A stretch of 33,841 nucleotides of DNA from an uncultured Lachnospiraceae bacterium (GTDB taxonomy: Bacteria; Bacillota; Clostridia; Lachnospirales; Lachnospiraceae), in the NCBI GenBank assembly GCA_946544235.1, contig CAMNMC010000068.1:1-33841 (forward strand). The letters run 5' to 3'. Below, one piece after another: positions 6,617 through 14,015 of this stretch. Position 1 is the first letter of the stretch. Each line of letters starts with the position of its first letter. The position numbers were made by a program, and so were the translations under genes. The notes under the pieces are model-generated. The model saw only the letters and a program-made list of their open reading frames with translations. It had not been told where the DNA came from and did no database searches.

Positions 6617-8614
6617 GTGTTGAGCAAGGATGTCAGAAGTAGAATATTAAGGATGCCGGCTGTATTTTTGGCGCTGTTTTTTATAGTGACGATCTTCGGA
6701 GGCGGTTTATTTGTGTCTGCGGAAGAAACTACGGCTGCTGAAGAAACTACGGCTGCGGAAGAAACTACGGCTGCGGAAGAAACTACGACTGCGGGATCGG
6801 AATTGGATGAGTCATCGAAGTATAAGCAGTTCGTCAGTGAATATGCATATCTGGACGGAGACGCTATAAAGAAAGAACTGCAGGCATTGTATGAGGAAAA
6901 TAAGGAAAGTACACCTTCGATATCAATAAGCGTTTTCGGAGAAACAGAAGATTTATGCTCGGTGGTTTACGGAAATGCCAATGTTGAGGATGCTGTGGCA
7001 GCTGATGAAGATACGATCTATGAATGGGGGTCTGTCAGTAAACTCCTGGTCTGGGTCAGTGTAATGCAGCTTTATGAGCAGGGCAAACTGGATGTGTCTG
7101 AGGATATTACAAAATATCTTCCTGAGGACTTTTTGAAATACCAGTCATCAGAAAACCCGATCACCATGAATAATCTTATCAATCATGATGCAGGCTTCCT
7201 TTCACCTTATAAGGATGTTGAAACAAGTAATCTGGACGAGCTTATGCCTCTTGATGAAGCATTGAAGAAGACTGAACCGGCGCAGGTATATGAGCCTGGA
7301 GAGGTGGTTGCATATTCCAACTGGGGCACCGCACTTGCTGCTTATATAGTTGAACAGATCAGCGGCATGGATTACGCTGAGTATGTGAAGATAAATATAC
7401 TTGACAGGCTGGGTATGGAGCATACTGCCGTAAAGCCTGATCTTTCAGATAACCCATGGGTGGCTGAGAGAAGAGATCAAACATATGGCTATTATTACGA
7501 AGACGAGAAGCTGACTTCAATGGGTTCATGCCGTGCATATATCCATATTTATCCGGCAGGTGCCGTAACCGGTACCATAGGGGATCTTAAGAAGTTTGCC
7601 CGTGCATTTCTCTGTAACAGCGAGGATTCGGTACTCTTTGAGAAACCGGATACATTGGAACTGATGCTGTCACCGTCTCTCTATTATTCAGGAACGAGTG
7701 TTCCGAGATTCTGTCATGGTTTTGAGGCTGATATTTACGGTAAGGGAAGGCTTATACTCGGACATGGAGGAAATACCACCGGGTTCACGGCTCTTCTGCA
7801 GTTTGATCCGGAGAGCAGGACCGGTCTTGTCATGATGACAAATGTCCGTGCAGAAAGAACTTTCAGATCAAGGCTTCCGGAAATAGTGTACGGTAAGCCG
7901 GATTATTCGGAGATCTCCGGTGGAGACTTCACGCGGCTGGATTTTACAGGTCATTATATTATGAGCGGCGGAACCTTTGAGAAGGGCTGCTTTTCACTGT
8001 ACAGCTTCCTGACGGATCGCCTTCATATCAGAGAACAGAATGGCGAATACACAAGCAACAGCGGTATATCATCAATAAAGCAGCTTTCGGACAATGTGGC
8101 TGTAGTAACTCTGGTCAACGGAGAGGAGCAGCTGTATTTTATAAAATATGATTCGGATGGAAAGTTTGAAGGACTCCAGAATACATCGATTGACTTTATC
8201 AGGATCAGTAATTTTAAGTTTACACTGCAGATGGTACTCATGCTGGGAATGATACTTGCACTTGTAATAATGATGGTGCTTCTTGTTGCGCATCTGCTAA
8301 AGATCAGACGTTTTAAGGATCCGGATATCAGAAGATACAAGCTATGCGAGATCAATGTGGGAATAGCTGAGGCCATACTTGCGGCCGCTATAAGTCTGCT
8401 CTTCCTGTTTGGCGTAAATAATATCATACTCCGTGCTATATTCTGTGTAGTTGCTACGGCATTCCTTGCACTGATGATCGAGCTTCTTTTCATGACTCAC
8501 AGAAGGGGTAAAAAGGACGAGATCAGTAAAGTACTTATCCTGGAGGATGTATGTGGATTCTTTATCCTGGTCGGATTTATCTATTGGAGATTATATCAGT
8601 TCTGGGGATTCTAA
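6617..8614 (+). CDS. Exported serine hydrolase (beta-lactamase/D-Ala-peptidase fold) with C-terminal membrane domain
   Basis: This 665-residue protein has a signal peptide (basic start, hydrophobic core at about 14-33, VSA-E cleavage region), then a four-unit EETTAA linker at about 36-59. The serine hydrolase domain shows S139-V-S-K142, Y233-S-N235 and H383-G-G385, the SxxK, YxN and HxG motifs of class C beta-lactamases, DD-peptidases and esterases. Four hydrophobic segments occupy about 535-660, so the enzyme is predicted outside the cell and anchored at its C-terminus. The GTG start is supported by AAGGAG 10 bases upstream; the ATG at 6609 meets a stop after four codons. It is flanked by terminators and is probably expressed alone. 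The substrate is unknown: cell-wall peptides, D-alanyl esters or an ester on glycans are all possible. A link to pectin is not shown. Confidence 0.85.
   Translation: MLSKDVRSRILRMPAVFLALFFIVTIFGGGLFVSAEETTAAEETTAAEETTAAEETTTAGSELDESSKYKQFVSEYAYLDGDAIKKELQALYEENKESTPSISISVFGETEDLCSVVYGNANVEDAVAADEDTIYEWGSVSKLLVWVSVMQLYEQGKLDVSEDITKYLPEDFLKYQSSENPITMNNLINHDAGFLSPYKDVETSNLDELMPLDEALKKTEPAQVYEPGEVVAYSNWGTALAAYIVEQISGMDYAEYVKINILDRLGMEHTAVKPDLSDNPWVAERRDQTYGYYYEDEKLTSMGSCRAYIHIYPAGAVTGTIGDLKKFARAFLCNSEDSVLFEKPDTLELMLSPSLYYSGTSVPRFCHGFEADIYGKGRLILGHGGNTTGFTALLQFDPESRTGLVMMTNVRAERTFRSRLPEIVYGKPDYSEISGGDFTRLDFTGHYIMSGGTFEKGCFSLYSFLTDRLHIREQNGEYTSNSGISSIKQLSDNVAVVTLVNGEEQLYFIKYDSDGKFEGLQNTSIDFIRISNFKFTLQMVLMLGMILALVIMMVLLVAHLLKIRRFKDPDIRRYKLCEINVGIAEAILAAAISLLFLFGVNNIILRAIFCVVATAFLALMIELLFMTHRRGKKDEISKVLILEDVCGFFILVGFIYWRLYQFWGF
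6722..6793 (+). repeat. Four 18-bp in-frame tandem repeats (EETTAA linker)
   Basis: Near-identical 18-base units (GAAGAAACTACGGCTGCG type) lie at 6722-6739, 6740-6757, 6758-6775 and 6776-6793. They encode the Glu/Thr/Ala spacer directly after the signal peptide of the serine hydrolase. Copy-number changes would keep the frame and only alter spacer length. Confidence 0.9.
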
Positions 8615-8633
8615 GAAGACGGATTCTATGTAG

Positions 8634-8672
8634 ATGTAAGAGGTAGTTTTCGCTGCCTCTTACATTTTTTTT
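8634..8672 (+). terminator. Strong rho-independent terminator
   Basis: ATGTAAGAGGTAG (8634-8646) pairs with CTGCCTCTTACAT (8653-8665) with one G-T pair and a 6-base loop, followed by a T run to 8672. It lies 20 bases after the serine hydrolase stop and separates it from the LacI gene. Confidence 0.92.
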
Positions 8673-8747
8673 GCACTTTCTTACATTTTTCTTTCATAAA
8701 ACCCGAGAAATATGAATAAAAAATCTTAATATTTTAATATTTTTCAG

Positions 8748-8776
8748 TTGAATTGTTCCCATGGATTTATTATATT
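8748..8776 (+). promoter_or_regulatory. Promoter of the LacI-family gene
   Basis: TTGAAT at 8748-8753 and TATATT at 8771-8776 are separated by 17 bases, giving a sigma-A promoter about 95 bases before the ATG. The 18-bp operator is not present here, so direct autoregulation through that site is not indicated. Confidence 0.65.
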
Positions 8777-8870
8777 AATAAAGAGGTTCACAGTATTTTT
8801 TGCATGTGAGGCTATATAGAAGTCAAAAGGACATCTATATGATATTAAATAATGAAAGGGGTTACACAAA

Positions 8871-9869
8871 ATGAACATTTATGACATTGCCCAGATGGCA
8901 AATGTGTCTATTGCAACTGTCTCCAGAGTGGTAAATAACAGCCCGAAGGTCAGCGAGAAAACCCGGAAAAAGGTCATGGATATCATTGACCGTTACGGAT
9001 ATACCCCAAATGTTTTTGCTCAGGGACTTGGTCTCAATACCATGCATACTATCGGAATTCTTGTTCCGACTATTTCGGATCTTTATATTTCCAGAGCTGT
9101 TGCCTGTATAGAGGAGAACCTGCATGAGATGGGTTATGATATCATTCTCAGCTGCAGCGGCTATACTGCAAAGTCCAAGGAAATTCATATAGAGATGCTT
9201 CTTTCCAAAAGGATCGATGCACTTATTCTTGTGGGTTCTACCTATGCCGGCTCGGATGATGAGACACATAATACGGACTATATCGCGAAAGCGGCAGAAG
9301 AGATCCCGGTATTTATAATCAATGGTCTGATCGATGGCGAGAACATCTACTGCAATGCAGCGGAGGATTATCGCATTTCTTATGATGTAACAAAAGAACT
9401 TATCACCAGAGGAAGAAAGAATATTATATTCCTCACGGATTCCAAATCCTACAGCGCAAATCAGAAGAAGCGCGGTTATGAGAATGCTCTGAAAGATGCA
9501 GGACTCGCTATATCACAGGATCATGTCCTCTTTATGAAGAATGATATAGATATGGTGAGAAGCCTTTTCTGCAATTATGATTATCTGGATTATGACGCTG
9601 TATTTGCAACTGATGATGCCATGGCTATAGGCGTGCTTAAATACCTTGAATCTATCGGTAAGAAGGTTCCGGCAGAGGTCAGCGTTATCGGATATAACAA
9701 TTCCCAGCTCTGCAAATGCACTACTCCTGAGCTTACTTCGGTTGATAATAAAGTTGAACTGGTGGCGCTTCAGACGGTCAATAATCTCAGGGAAGTTTTA
9801 AACGGAAATGACAGAGTAATGCACAAGAATATGGTTGCCTGCGAGCTGATAAGAAGAGGTACCATGTGA
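8871..9869 (+). CDS. LacI/GalR-family transcriptional regulator
   Basis: The protein has 332 residues, the family norm. The N-terminal helix-turn-helix and hinge (YDIAQMANVSIATVSRVVNN, from residue 3) are canonical. A periplasmic-binding-protein-like effector domain starts with TIGILVPTISD near residue 59 and ends with GYNNSQLCKCTTPELTSVDN near 280-300. An AAGGGG Shine-Dalgarno sequence lies shortly before the ATG. It sits directly upstream of the kdg operon, whose promoter begins 38 bases after its stop and carries a perfect LacI-type operator. It is therefore the best candidate repressor of the kdg, uxa and PFOR operons, with KDG or a related keto-deoxy sugar as plausible inducer (inferred). 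Firmicute KdgR proteins belong to this family. Confidence 0.92.
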   Translation: MNIYDIAQMANVSIATVSRVVNNSPKVSEKTRKKVMDIIDRYGYTPNVFAQGLGLNTMHTIGILVPTISDLYISRAVACIEENLHEMGYDIILSCSGYTAKSKEIHIEMLLSKRIDALILVGSTYAGSDDETHNTDYIAKAAEEIPVFIINGLIDGENIYCNAAEDYRISYDVTKELITRGRKNIIFLTDSKSYSANQKKRGYENALKDAGLAISQDHVLFMKNDIDMVRSLFCNYDYLDYDAVFATDDAMAIGVLKYLESIGKKVPAEVSVIGYNNSQLCKCTTPELTSVDNKVELVALQTVNNLREVLNGNDRVMHKNMVACELIRRGTM

Positions 9870-9906
9870 TGGCCGAAATATTTTTTGAAAATTTTTAAAT
9901 TTTTTA

Positions 9907-9935
9907 TTGACAAATGTAAGCGCTTACATTATATT
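9907..9935 (+). promoter_or_regulatory. Promoter of the kdg operon
   Basis: TTGACA at 9907-9912 and TATATT at 9930-9935 are separated by 17 bases. The spacer consists almost entirely of the 18-bp operator, the same arrangement as at 115-143. The transcript leader would be about 120 bases, ending with the GGGAGG ribosome binding site at 10051-10056. Confidence 0.85.
9913..9930. promoter_or_regulatory. LacI-type operator, copy 2
   Basis: This is the perfect palindrome AATGTAAGCGCTTACATT, identical to copies 1 and 3 and located between -35 and -10. Its position 43 bases after the LacI-family gene supports the local regulator as binder, although the core also satisfies the CcpA cre consensus. 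Confidence 0.87.
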
Positions 9936-10061
9936 CAATATGAACACAGAAAAAGTTTTGAAAAATGACGTAAATAAATGGTATTTATCAGACCAAAAGA
10001 ATGATAGTGCTTTACCAAATAAGAAGATTAATTTTATATGAGATAGAAAAGGGAGGTAATT

Positions 10062-11159
10062 ATGGAATTAGGTTTAAGACCAAAGGAAGAATGCATGTTT
10101 GATGCAGTGAGCCTCGGAGAGGTTATGCTGAGACTTGATCCGGGTGAAGGAAGGATCAAAACAGCCCGTTCGTTTAAAGCGTGGGAAGGCGGCGGAGAAT
10201 ACAACGTTATAAGAGGTCTCAGAAGATGCTTCGGAATGAAGACAGCTGTTTTAACAGCATTTGCAGATAATGAAGTTGGTAAGCTTATGGAGGATTTTAT
10301 TCTTCAGGGCGGTGTTGATACATCACTTATCAAGTGGATGAAGACAGATGGTATCGGCAGAGTTTGCAGAAACGGTATCAACTTTACAGAGAGAGGCTTC
10401 GGTATCCGCGGTGCTCTCGGATGTTCAGACAGAGCAAATACAGCAATCTCCAAGGCAACAGCTGAGGATTTTGATTTTGAATATGTATTTGGAAAGCTTG
10501 GAGTAAGATGGCTTCATACAGGCGGTATATATGCAGCGCTTTCAGAAACAAGCTCACAGACAGTTATCGAGGCTATCAAGACAGCCAAGAAATATGGAAC
10601 TATCGTATCTTACGACCTTAACTATCGTCCTTCAATGTGGAGTGCTATCGGCGGTCAGGAGAAGGCTCAGGAAGTTAACAAGGAGATTGCAAAGTACGTT
10701 GACGTTATGATCGGCAACGAGGAAGACTTCACAGCATGCCTTGGTTTCGAGGTTGAAGGAAACGATGAGAACCTCAAGGAGCTTAACCTTGACGGATACA
10801 AGAAGATGATCAATGAGGCTGCTAAGACATATCCTAACTTCAAGGTTGTTGCAACAACACTTAGAACAGTTAAGACAGCTACAGTAAATGACTGGAGCGC
10901 TATCTGCTGGGCAGATGGAGAGATCTACAAGGCAGCACAGTATGATGGACTTGAGATCATGGACCGTGTGGGCGGCGGTGATTCATTTGCATCAGGACTT
11001 GTATACGGACTCATGACAACAGGTGATCCTGAGAAGGCTGTTAATTATGGAGCAGCACACGGAGCACTTGCCATGACAACACCGGGTGACACAACAATGG
11101 CTTCACTTAAGGAAGTTGAGGGCATCATGAGCGGCGCGGGAGCAAGAGTTAAGAGATAG
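10062..11159 (+). CDS. kdgK: 2-keto-3-deoxygluconate kinase (PfkB family), first copy
   Basis: This 365-residue sugar kinase phosphorylates KDG to KDPG. The PfkB N-terminal signature is VSLGEVMLRLDPGEGR (about residues 15-30), with the substrate-binding segment GGEYNVIRGL following. The C-terminal active site is DRVGGGDSFASG with catalytic Asp at 307. It is somewhat longer than typical KDG kinases (about 310-340), with an extra N-terminal dozen residues before FDAVSLGE. The ATG has GGGAGG 5 bases upstream. It is the first gene of the operon that contains kduI, kduD and kdgA, which fixes the substrate with good confidence. A second, diverged kinase is encoded at 32603-33619. Confidence 0.88.
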   Translation: MELGLRPKEECMFDAVSLGEVMLRLDPGEGRIKTARSFKAWEGGGEYNVIRGLRRCFGMKTAVLTAFADNEVGKLMEDFILQGGVDTSLIKWMKTDGIGRVCRNGINFTERGFGIRGALGCSDRANTAISKATAEDFDFEYVFGKLGVRWLHTGGIYAALSETSSQTVIEAIKTAKKYGTIVSYDLNYRPSMWSAIGGQEKAQEVNKEIAKYVDVMIGNEEDFTACLGFEVEGNDENLKELNLDGYKKMINEAAKTYPNFKVVATTLRTVKTATVNDWSAICWADGEIYKAAQYDGLEIMDRVGGGDSFASGLVYGLMTTGDPEKAVNYGAAHGALAMTTPGDTTMASLKEVEGIMSGAGARVKR

Positions 11160-11214
11160 TATTTTAAATTTGCCAAGTGTTTTTTTATACCCCATAGATG
11201 TGATCATGAAAAAA

Positions 11215-11249
11215 GGCCGGTATAGCAGCTTAGAGGGCTATACCGAGCC
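11215..11249 (+). other. Intra-operon hairpin before kduI
   Basis: CGGTATAGC (11218-11226) pairs with GCTATACCG (11237-11245), extended by GGC/GCC outside a one-base bulge. No T run follows, so it is not a simple terminator. It may stabilise or mark a processing site between kdgK and kduI mRNA. Its arm sequence resembles the hairpin before kduD. Confidence 0.6.
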
Positions 11250-11279
11250 GAATTCATGAGAGAAAGGAAGGTTTATCAG

Positions 11280-12143
11280 ATGGAACTTAGAACAGCAGCA
11301 TCCCCAAAGGATGTTAAATATTATACAACAGAAAGACTCAGAGAAGAGTTTCTCATCGAGAAGGTATTCTTTGAGGATGAGATAAGACTCGTATACAGTC
11401 ACATAGACAGAATAATCACAGGTGCAGCAATGCCTGTGGAGAAGGAACTTAAGCTTGAAGCAGGAGATGAGCTTCGCGCAAAGTATTTCCTTGAGAGAAG
11501 AGAGATGGGTGTTATCAATATCGGTGGTGATGGGGTTATCACTGTTGATGGTAAGGATTACACAGTTGCTCACAGAAATGGAATGTACATTGGAATGGGT
11601 AAACAGGATATCGTATTTAAGGCTATCGATCCTGCAAATCCACCTAAATTTTATATAAACAGTGCTCCGGCACATGCCGAATATCCGACAGTGCTGATCA
11701 AAGTCAGCGGAGAGCCTGAAGAAGGCGTTGTCATCATTAAGGATGAGAACAAGAAGGAGCTTGGTTCTCTGGAGCAGTCAAATCACAGAACGATCTGCAA
11801 ATACATTCTTCCGGGACAGGTTGAAAGCTGTCAGCTTGAGATGGGTATGACTCATCTTGAACCGGGAAGCGTATGGAATACAATGCCTTGTCATACACAT
11901 GACAGAAGAATGGAAGTTTATCTGTATTTTGAGATTCCTGAGGATGCATTTGTTATGCATTTCATGGGAGAGCCTCAGCAGACAAGACATATAGTTATGA
12001 GAAATGAACAGGCAGTCATCTCGCCAAGCTGGTCTATCCATTCAGGCTGCGGATCACAGAATTATACCTTTATCTGGGGTATGGTTGGCGAGAATCAGGA
12101 TTTTGATGACATGGATGATGTAAGGAATCAGGATCTTTTATAA
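11280..12143 (+). CDS. kduI: 5-keto-4-deoxyuronate isomerase (DKI isomerase)
   Basis: KduI isomerises 4-deoxy-L-threo-5-hexosulose uronate, the product of unsaturated galacturonate, to 3-deoxy-D-glycero-2,5-hexodiulosonate. It is a cytoplasmic cupin metalloenzyme. With the start at 11280 the protein has 287 residues (E. coli KduI 278). The metal ligands are visible as H205-T-H207 and E212 in PCHTHDRRMEVY and H254 in SWSIHSG, each offset by nine from the E. coli residues. FLERREMGVINIGGDG and EQAVISPSWSIHSG are family signatures. An in-frame ATG at 11256 exists, but it precedes AAAGGAAGG, which is properly spaced for 11280, so the later start is preferred. Its presence implies that unsaturated uronides from lyases are consumed as well as saturated galacturonate. 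Confidence 0.95.
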   Translation: MELRTAASPKDVKYYTTERLREEFLIEKVFFEDEIRLVYSHIDRIITGAAMPVEKELKLEAGDELRAKYFLERREMGVINIGGDGVITVDGKDYTVAHRNGMYIGMGKQDIVFKAIDPANPPKFYINSAPAHAEYPTVLIKVSGEPEEGVVIIKDENKKELGSLEQSNHRTICKYILPGQVESCQLEMGMTHLEPGSVWNTMPCHTHDRRMEVYLYFEIPEDAFVMHFMGEPQQTRHIVMRNEQAVISPSWSIHSGCGSQNYTFIWGMVGENQDFDDMDDVRNQDLL

Positions 12144-12190
12144 TCAATAGCGGTTTTTATACTTCCTAAAAATATAATATGCTAATTTCG

Positions 12191-12243
12191 TGGATTATAT
12201 ACCGGCACACATCATAGACGGACATAAACGGTATATAATTCCA
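12191..12243 (+). other. Intra-operon hairpin before kduD
   Basis: TGGATTATATACCG (12191-12204) pairs with CGGTATATAATTCCA (12229-12243) with a single bulged T and a 24-base loop. There is no T run after it. It shares the TATACCG/CGGTATA arm core with the hairpin before kduI, and a weaker similar structure precedes kdgA (13188-13223). Confidence 0.6.
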
Positions 12244-12304
12244 TGGAAAAGGCCACCAAAAGGATTTAAGGAAAGTTTTATTTGATAGAAAAGGAGAATT
12301 AGGT

Positions 12305-13177
12305 ATGAGTGATTTTCTTCAGAAGTTTGCACTTACAGGTAAGGTAGCATGGATCACAGGAGCTTCATATGGACTTGGTTTTGCATATGCTAAGGCATTT
12401 GCAGAGGTTGGTGCGAAGATCGTGTTTAATGATATCAATCAGGAGCTTGTTGATCGTGGGATAGAGAATTATAAGGCAGAGGGCATCGAGGTTTACGGTG
12501 CTGTGTGTGATGTTACAAAAGAGGATCAGGTTCAGAAGTTTGTTGCTGATGTGACAGAGAAGGTAGGACCTATTGATATCCTCGTAAATAATGCAGGAAT
12601 CATCAGAAGGATCCCTATGCATGAGATGTCAGTTAAGGATTGGGATCTTGTAATAAATATCGACCTCACAGGACCATTCATCTGCTCTAAGGCAGTTATC
12701 CCAAGCATGATGGAAAGAGGCGGCGGAAAGATCATCAACGCATGTTCAATGATGAGTGAGTTCGGACGTGAGACAGTTTCAGCATATGCTGCAGCTAAGG
12801 GTGGACTTAAGATGCTTACAAGAAATATCTGTTCAGAATACGGACAGTACAATATCCAGTGTAATGCTATAGGACCTGGTTATATTGCTACACCTCAGAC
12901 AGCTCCTCTTCGTGAGAAGCAGGCTGATGGCTCTATGAATCCTTTCGACAGATTCATCCGTTCAAAGACACCTGCTCAGAGATGGGGACGTACAGAGGAT
13001 CTTATGGGTCTTGCAGTATTCCTTGCATCTGAAGCATCTGACTTCATCAATGGCCAGGTTATCTATATTGACGGCGGTATTTCAGCTTATATCGGCCAGG
13101 ATCCAAACAATCTGGATGAATCCAAGTTCGCCGCTGAAGAAGAGTCAGATACAGACGTTAAGACAGCTGATAAATAA
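12305..13177 (+). CDS. kduD: 2-keto-3-deoxy-D-gluconate dehydrogenase (SDR family)
   Basis: KduD reduces 2,5-diketo-3-deoxygluconate to KDG with NAD(P)H. This is a classical short-chain dehydrogenase with cofactor motif T18-GASYGLG, N95-N-A-G98, an active-site Ser in NACSMMSEFG near 148 and the Y161-x3-K165 catalytic pair. The C-terminal DFINGQVIYIDGGISAYIG is typical. At 290 residues it is longer than E. coli KduD (253). The surplus is an acidic, low-complexity tail after about residue 262 (Asp/Glu/Lys-rich) with no obvious function. AAGGAG precedes the ATG by 9 bases. It lies directly after kduI, the preceding pathway step. Confidence 0.92.
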   Translation: MSDFLQKFALTGKVAWITGASYGLGFAYAKAFAEVGAKIVFNDINQELVDRGIENYKAEGIEVYGAVCDVTKEDQVQKFVADVTEKVGPIDILVNNAGIIRRIPMHEMSVKDWDLVINIDLTGPFICSKAVIPSMMERGGGKIINACSMMSEFGRETVSAYAAAKGGLKMLTRNICSEYGQYNIQCNAIGPGYIATPQTAPLREKQADGSMNPFDRFIRSKTPAQRWGRTEDLMGLAVFLASEASDFINGQVIYIDGGISAYIGQDPNNLDESKFAAEEESDTDVKTADK

Positions 13178-13187
13178 TTAATTTTGA

Positions 13188-13223
13188 TATAGAAGGACCG
13201 GACAGCTTACAGGACGGTCTATA
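13188..13223 (+). other. Weak intra-operon hairpin before kdgA
   Basis: GACCG (13196-13200) pairs with CGGTC (13215-13219). TATA flanks at 13188-13191 and 13220-13223 extend the stem across a four-base bulge. It is less stable than the hairpins before kduI and kduD but in the equivalent position, just ahead of the AGGAG site of kdgA. Confidence 0.35.
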
Positions 13224-13233
13224 GGAGAATAAA

Positions 13234-13884
13234 ATGAACAGCGAGAAAACAGTTAAGGCTTTAGAGAAATTTTCAGAGGTTGGTATAATCCCGGTTGTTG
13301 TTCTGAATGATGCAAAGAATGCAGAGCCACTGGGTAAGGCACTTATGGAAGGCGGACTTCCTGCAGCTGAGGTTACATTCAGAACAGATGCAGCAGAAGA
13401 GTCTATCAGGATCATGGCTGAGAAGTTCCCTGACATGCTTGTAGGTGCCGGTACGGTTCTTACGATAGAACAGGTTGACAGAGCTGTTGCAGCTGGTGCA
13501 AAATTCATTGTTTCGCCCGGCTTTGATGCAGATATAGTTAAGTATTGTCTGGAGAAGGATATTCCGGTATGTCCGGGTATCCAGACCCCAACAGAGCTTA
13601 TTCAGGCTGTTAAGCTTGGACTTGACCACGTTAAGTTCTTCCCTGCAGAGAATGCAGGCGGACTCAGCATGATCAATGCGGTCGGAGCAGCTTTCCCTAA
13701 GGTAAAGTTCATGCCGACAGGCGGTATCAATGCTTCGAATGTAGTTGAATATCTTAAATCTTCAAAGATATTCTGCTGCGGTGGAAGCTGGATGGTTAAA
13801 GGAGCTCTGATAGATGCCGGTGATTTCGATAAGATCAGAGAGCTTACTGCAGAAGCAGCAGGAATCGTAAAAGCTAATCGATAG
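13234..13884 (+). CDS. kdgA: 2-keto-3-deoxy-6-phosphogluconate aldolase
   Basis: This 216-residue class I aldolase (usual length about 205-215) cleaves KDPG to pyruvate and glyceraldehyde-3-phosphate. Catalytic Glu46 is in AAEVTFRT, GAGTVLT lies near 69, and the Schiff-base Lys134 is in VKFFPAEN. The phosphate-binding segments PTGGIN and CCGGSWMV follow. It fits the KDPG/KHG aldolase family (Eda). AGGAG lies 7 bases before the ATG. It is the last enzyme needed to produce pyruvate from pectin uronates and feeds the PFOR encoded in the first operon. Confidence 0.95.
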   Translation: MNSEKTVKALEKFSEVGIIPVVVLNDAKNAEPLGKALMEGGLPAAEVTFRTDAAEESIRIMAEKFPDMLVGAGTVLTIEQVDRAVAAGAKFIVSPGFDADIVKYCLEKDIPVCPGIQTPTELIQAVKLGLDHVKFFPAENAGGLSMINAVGAAFPKVKFMPTGGINASNVVEYLKSSKIFCCGGSWMVKGALIDAGDFDKIRELTAEAAGIVKANR

Positions 13885-13943
13885 ACTGACATATTTATTA
13901 ATGCCCACAATTTTTGCCCGCAAGGGCGAACCTTCCTTATATT

Positions 13944-13970
13944 AGCCTGGATGGCCATAACATCCAGGCT
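13944..13970 (+). terminator. Hairpin between kdgA and pta (attenuator or weak terminator)
   Basis: AGCCTGGATG (13944-13953) pairs perfectly with CATCCAGGCT (13961-13970), loop 7. Only a weak T-rich stretch follows. A smaller GCCC-GCAA-GGGC hairpin lies at 13916-13927. A possible promoter, TTGCCC (13914) with TATATT (13938) at an 18-base spacing, overlaps these. The element may partly insulate pta from the kdg genes. Whether it terminates, attenuates or sits in a separate pta leader cannot be settled here. Confidence 0.5.
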
Positions 13971-14015
13971 GATTTATTAATAAGGACAATATAGATAGTT
14001 TAGGAGGAAAATATA

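Noticed and set aside
8023-8493. Minus-strand open frame of 156 codons inside the serine hydrolase gene
   Set aside because: It is antisense to the membrane segments; the Ser/Ile-rich composition is a mirror artefact.
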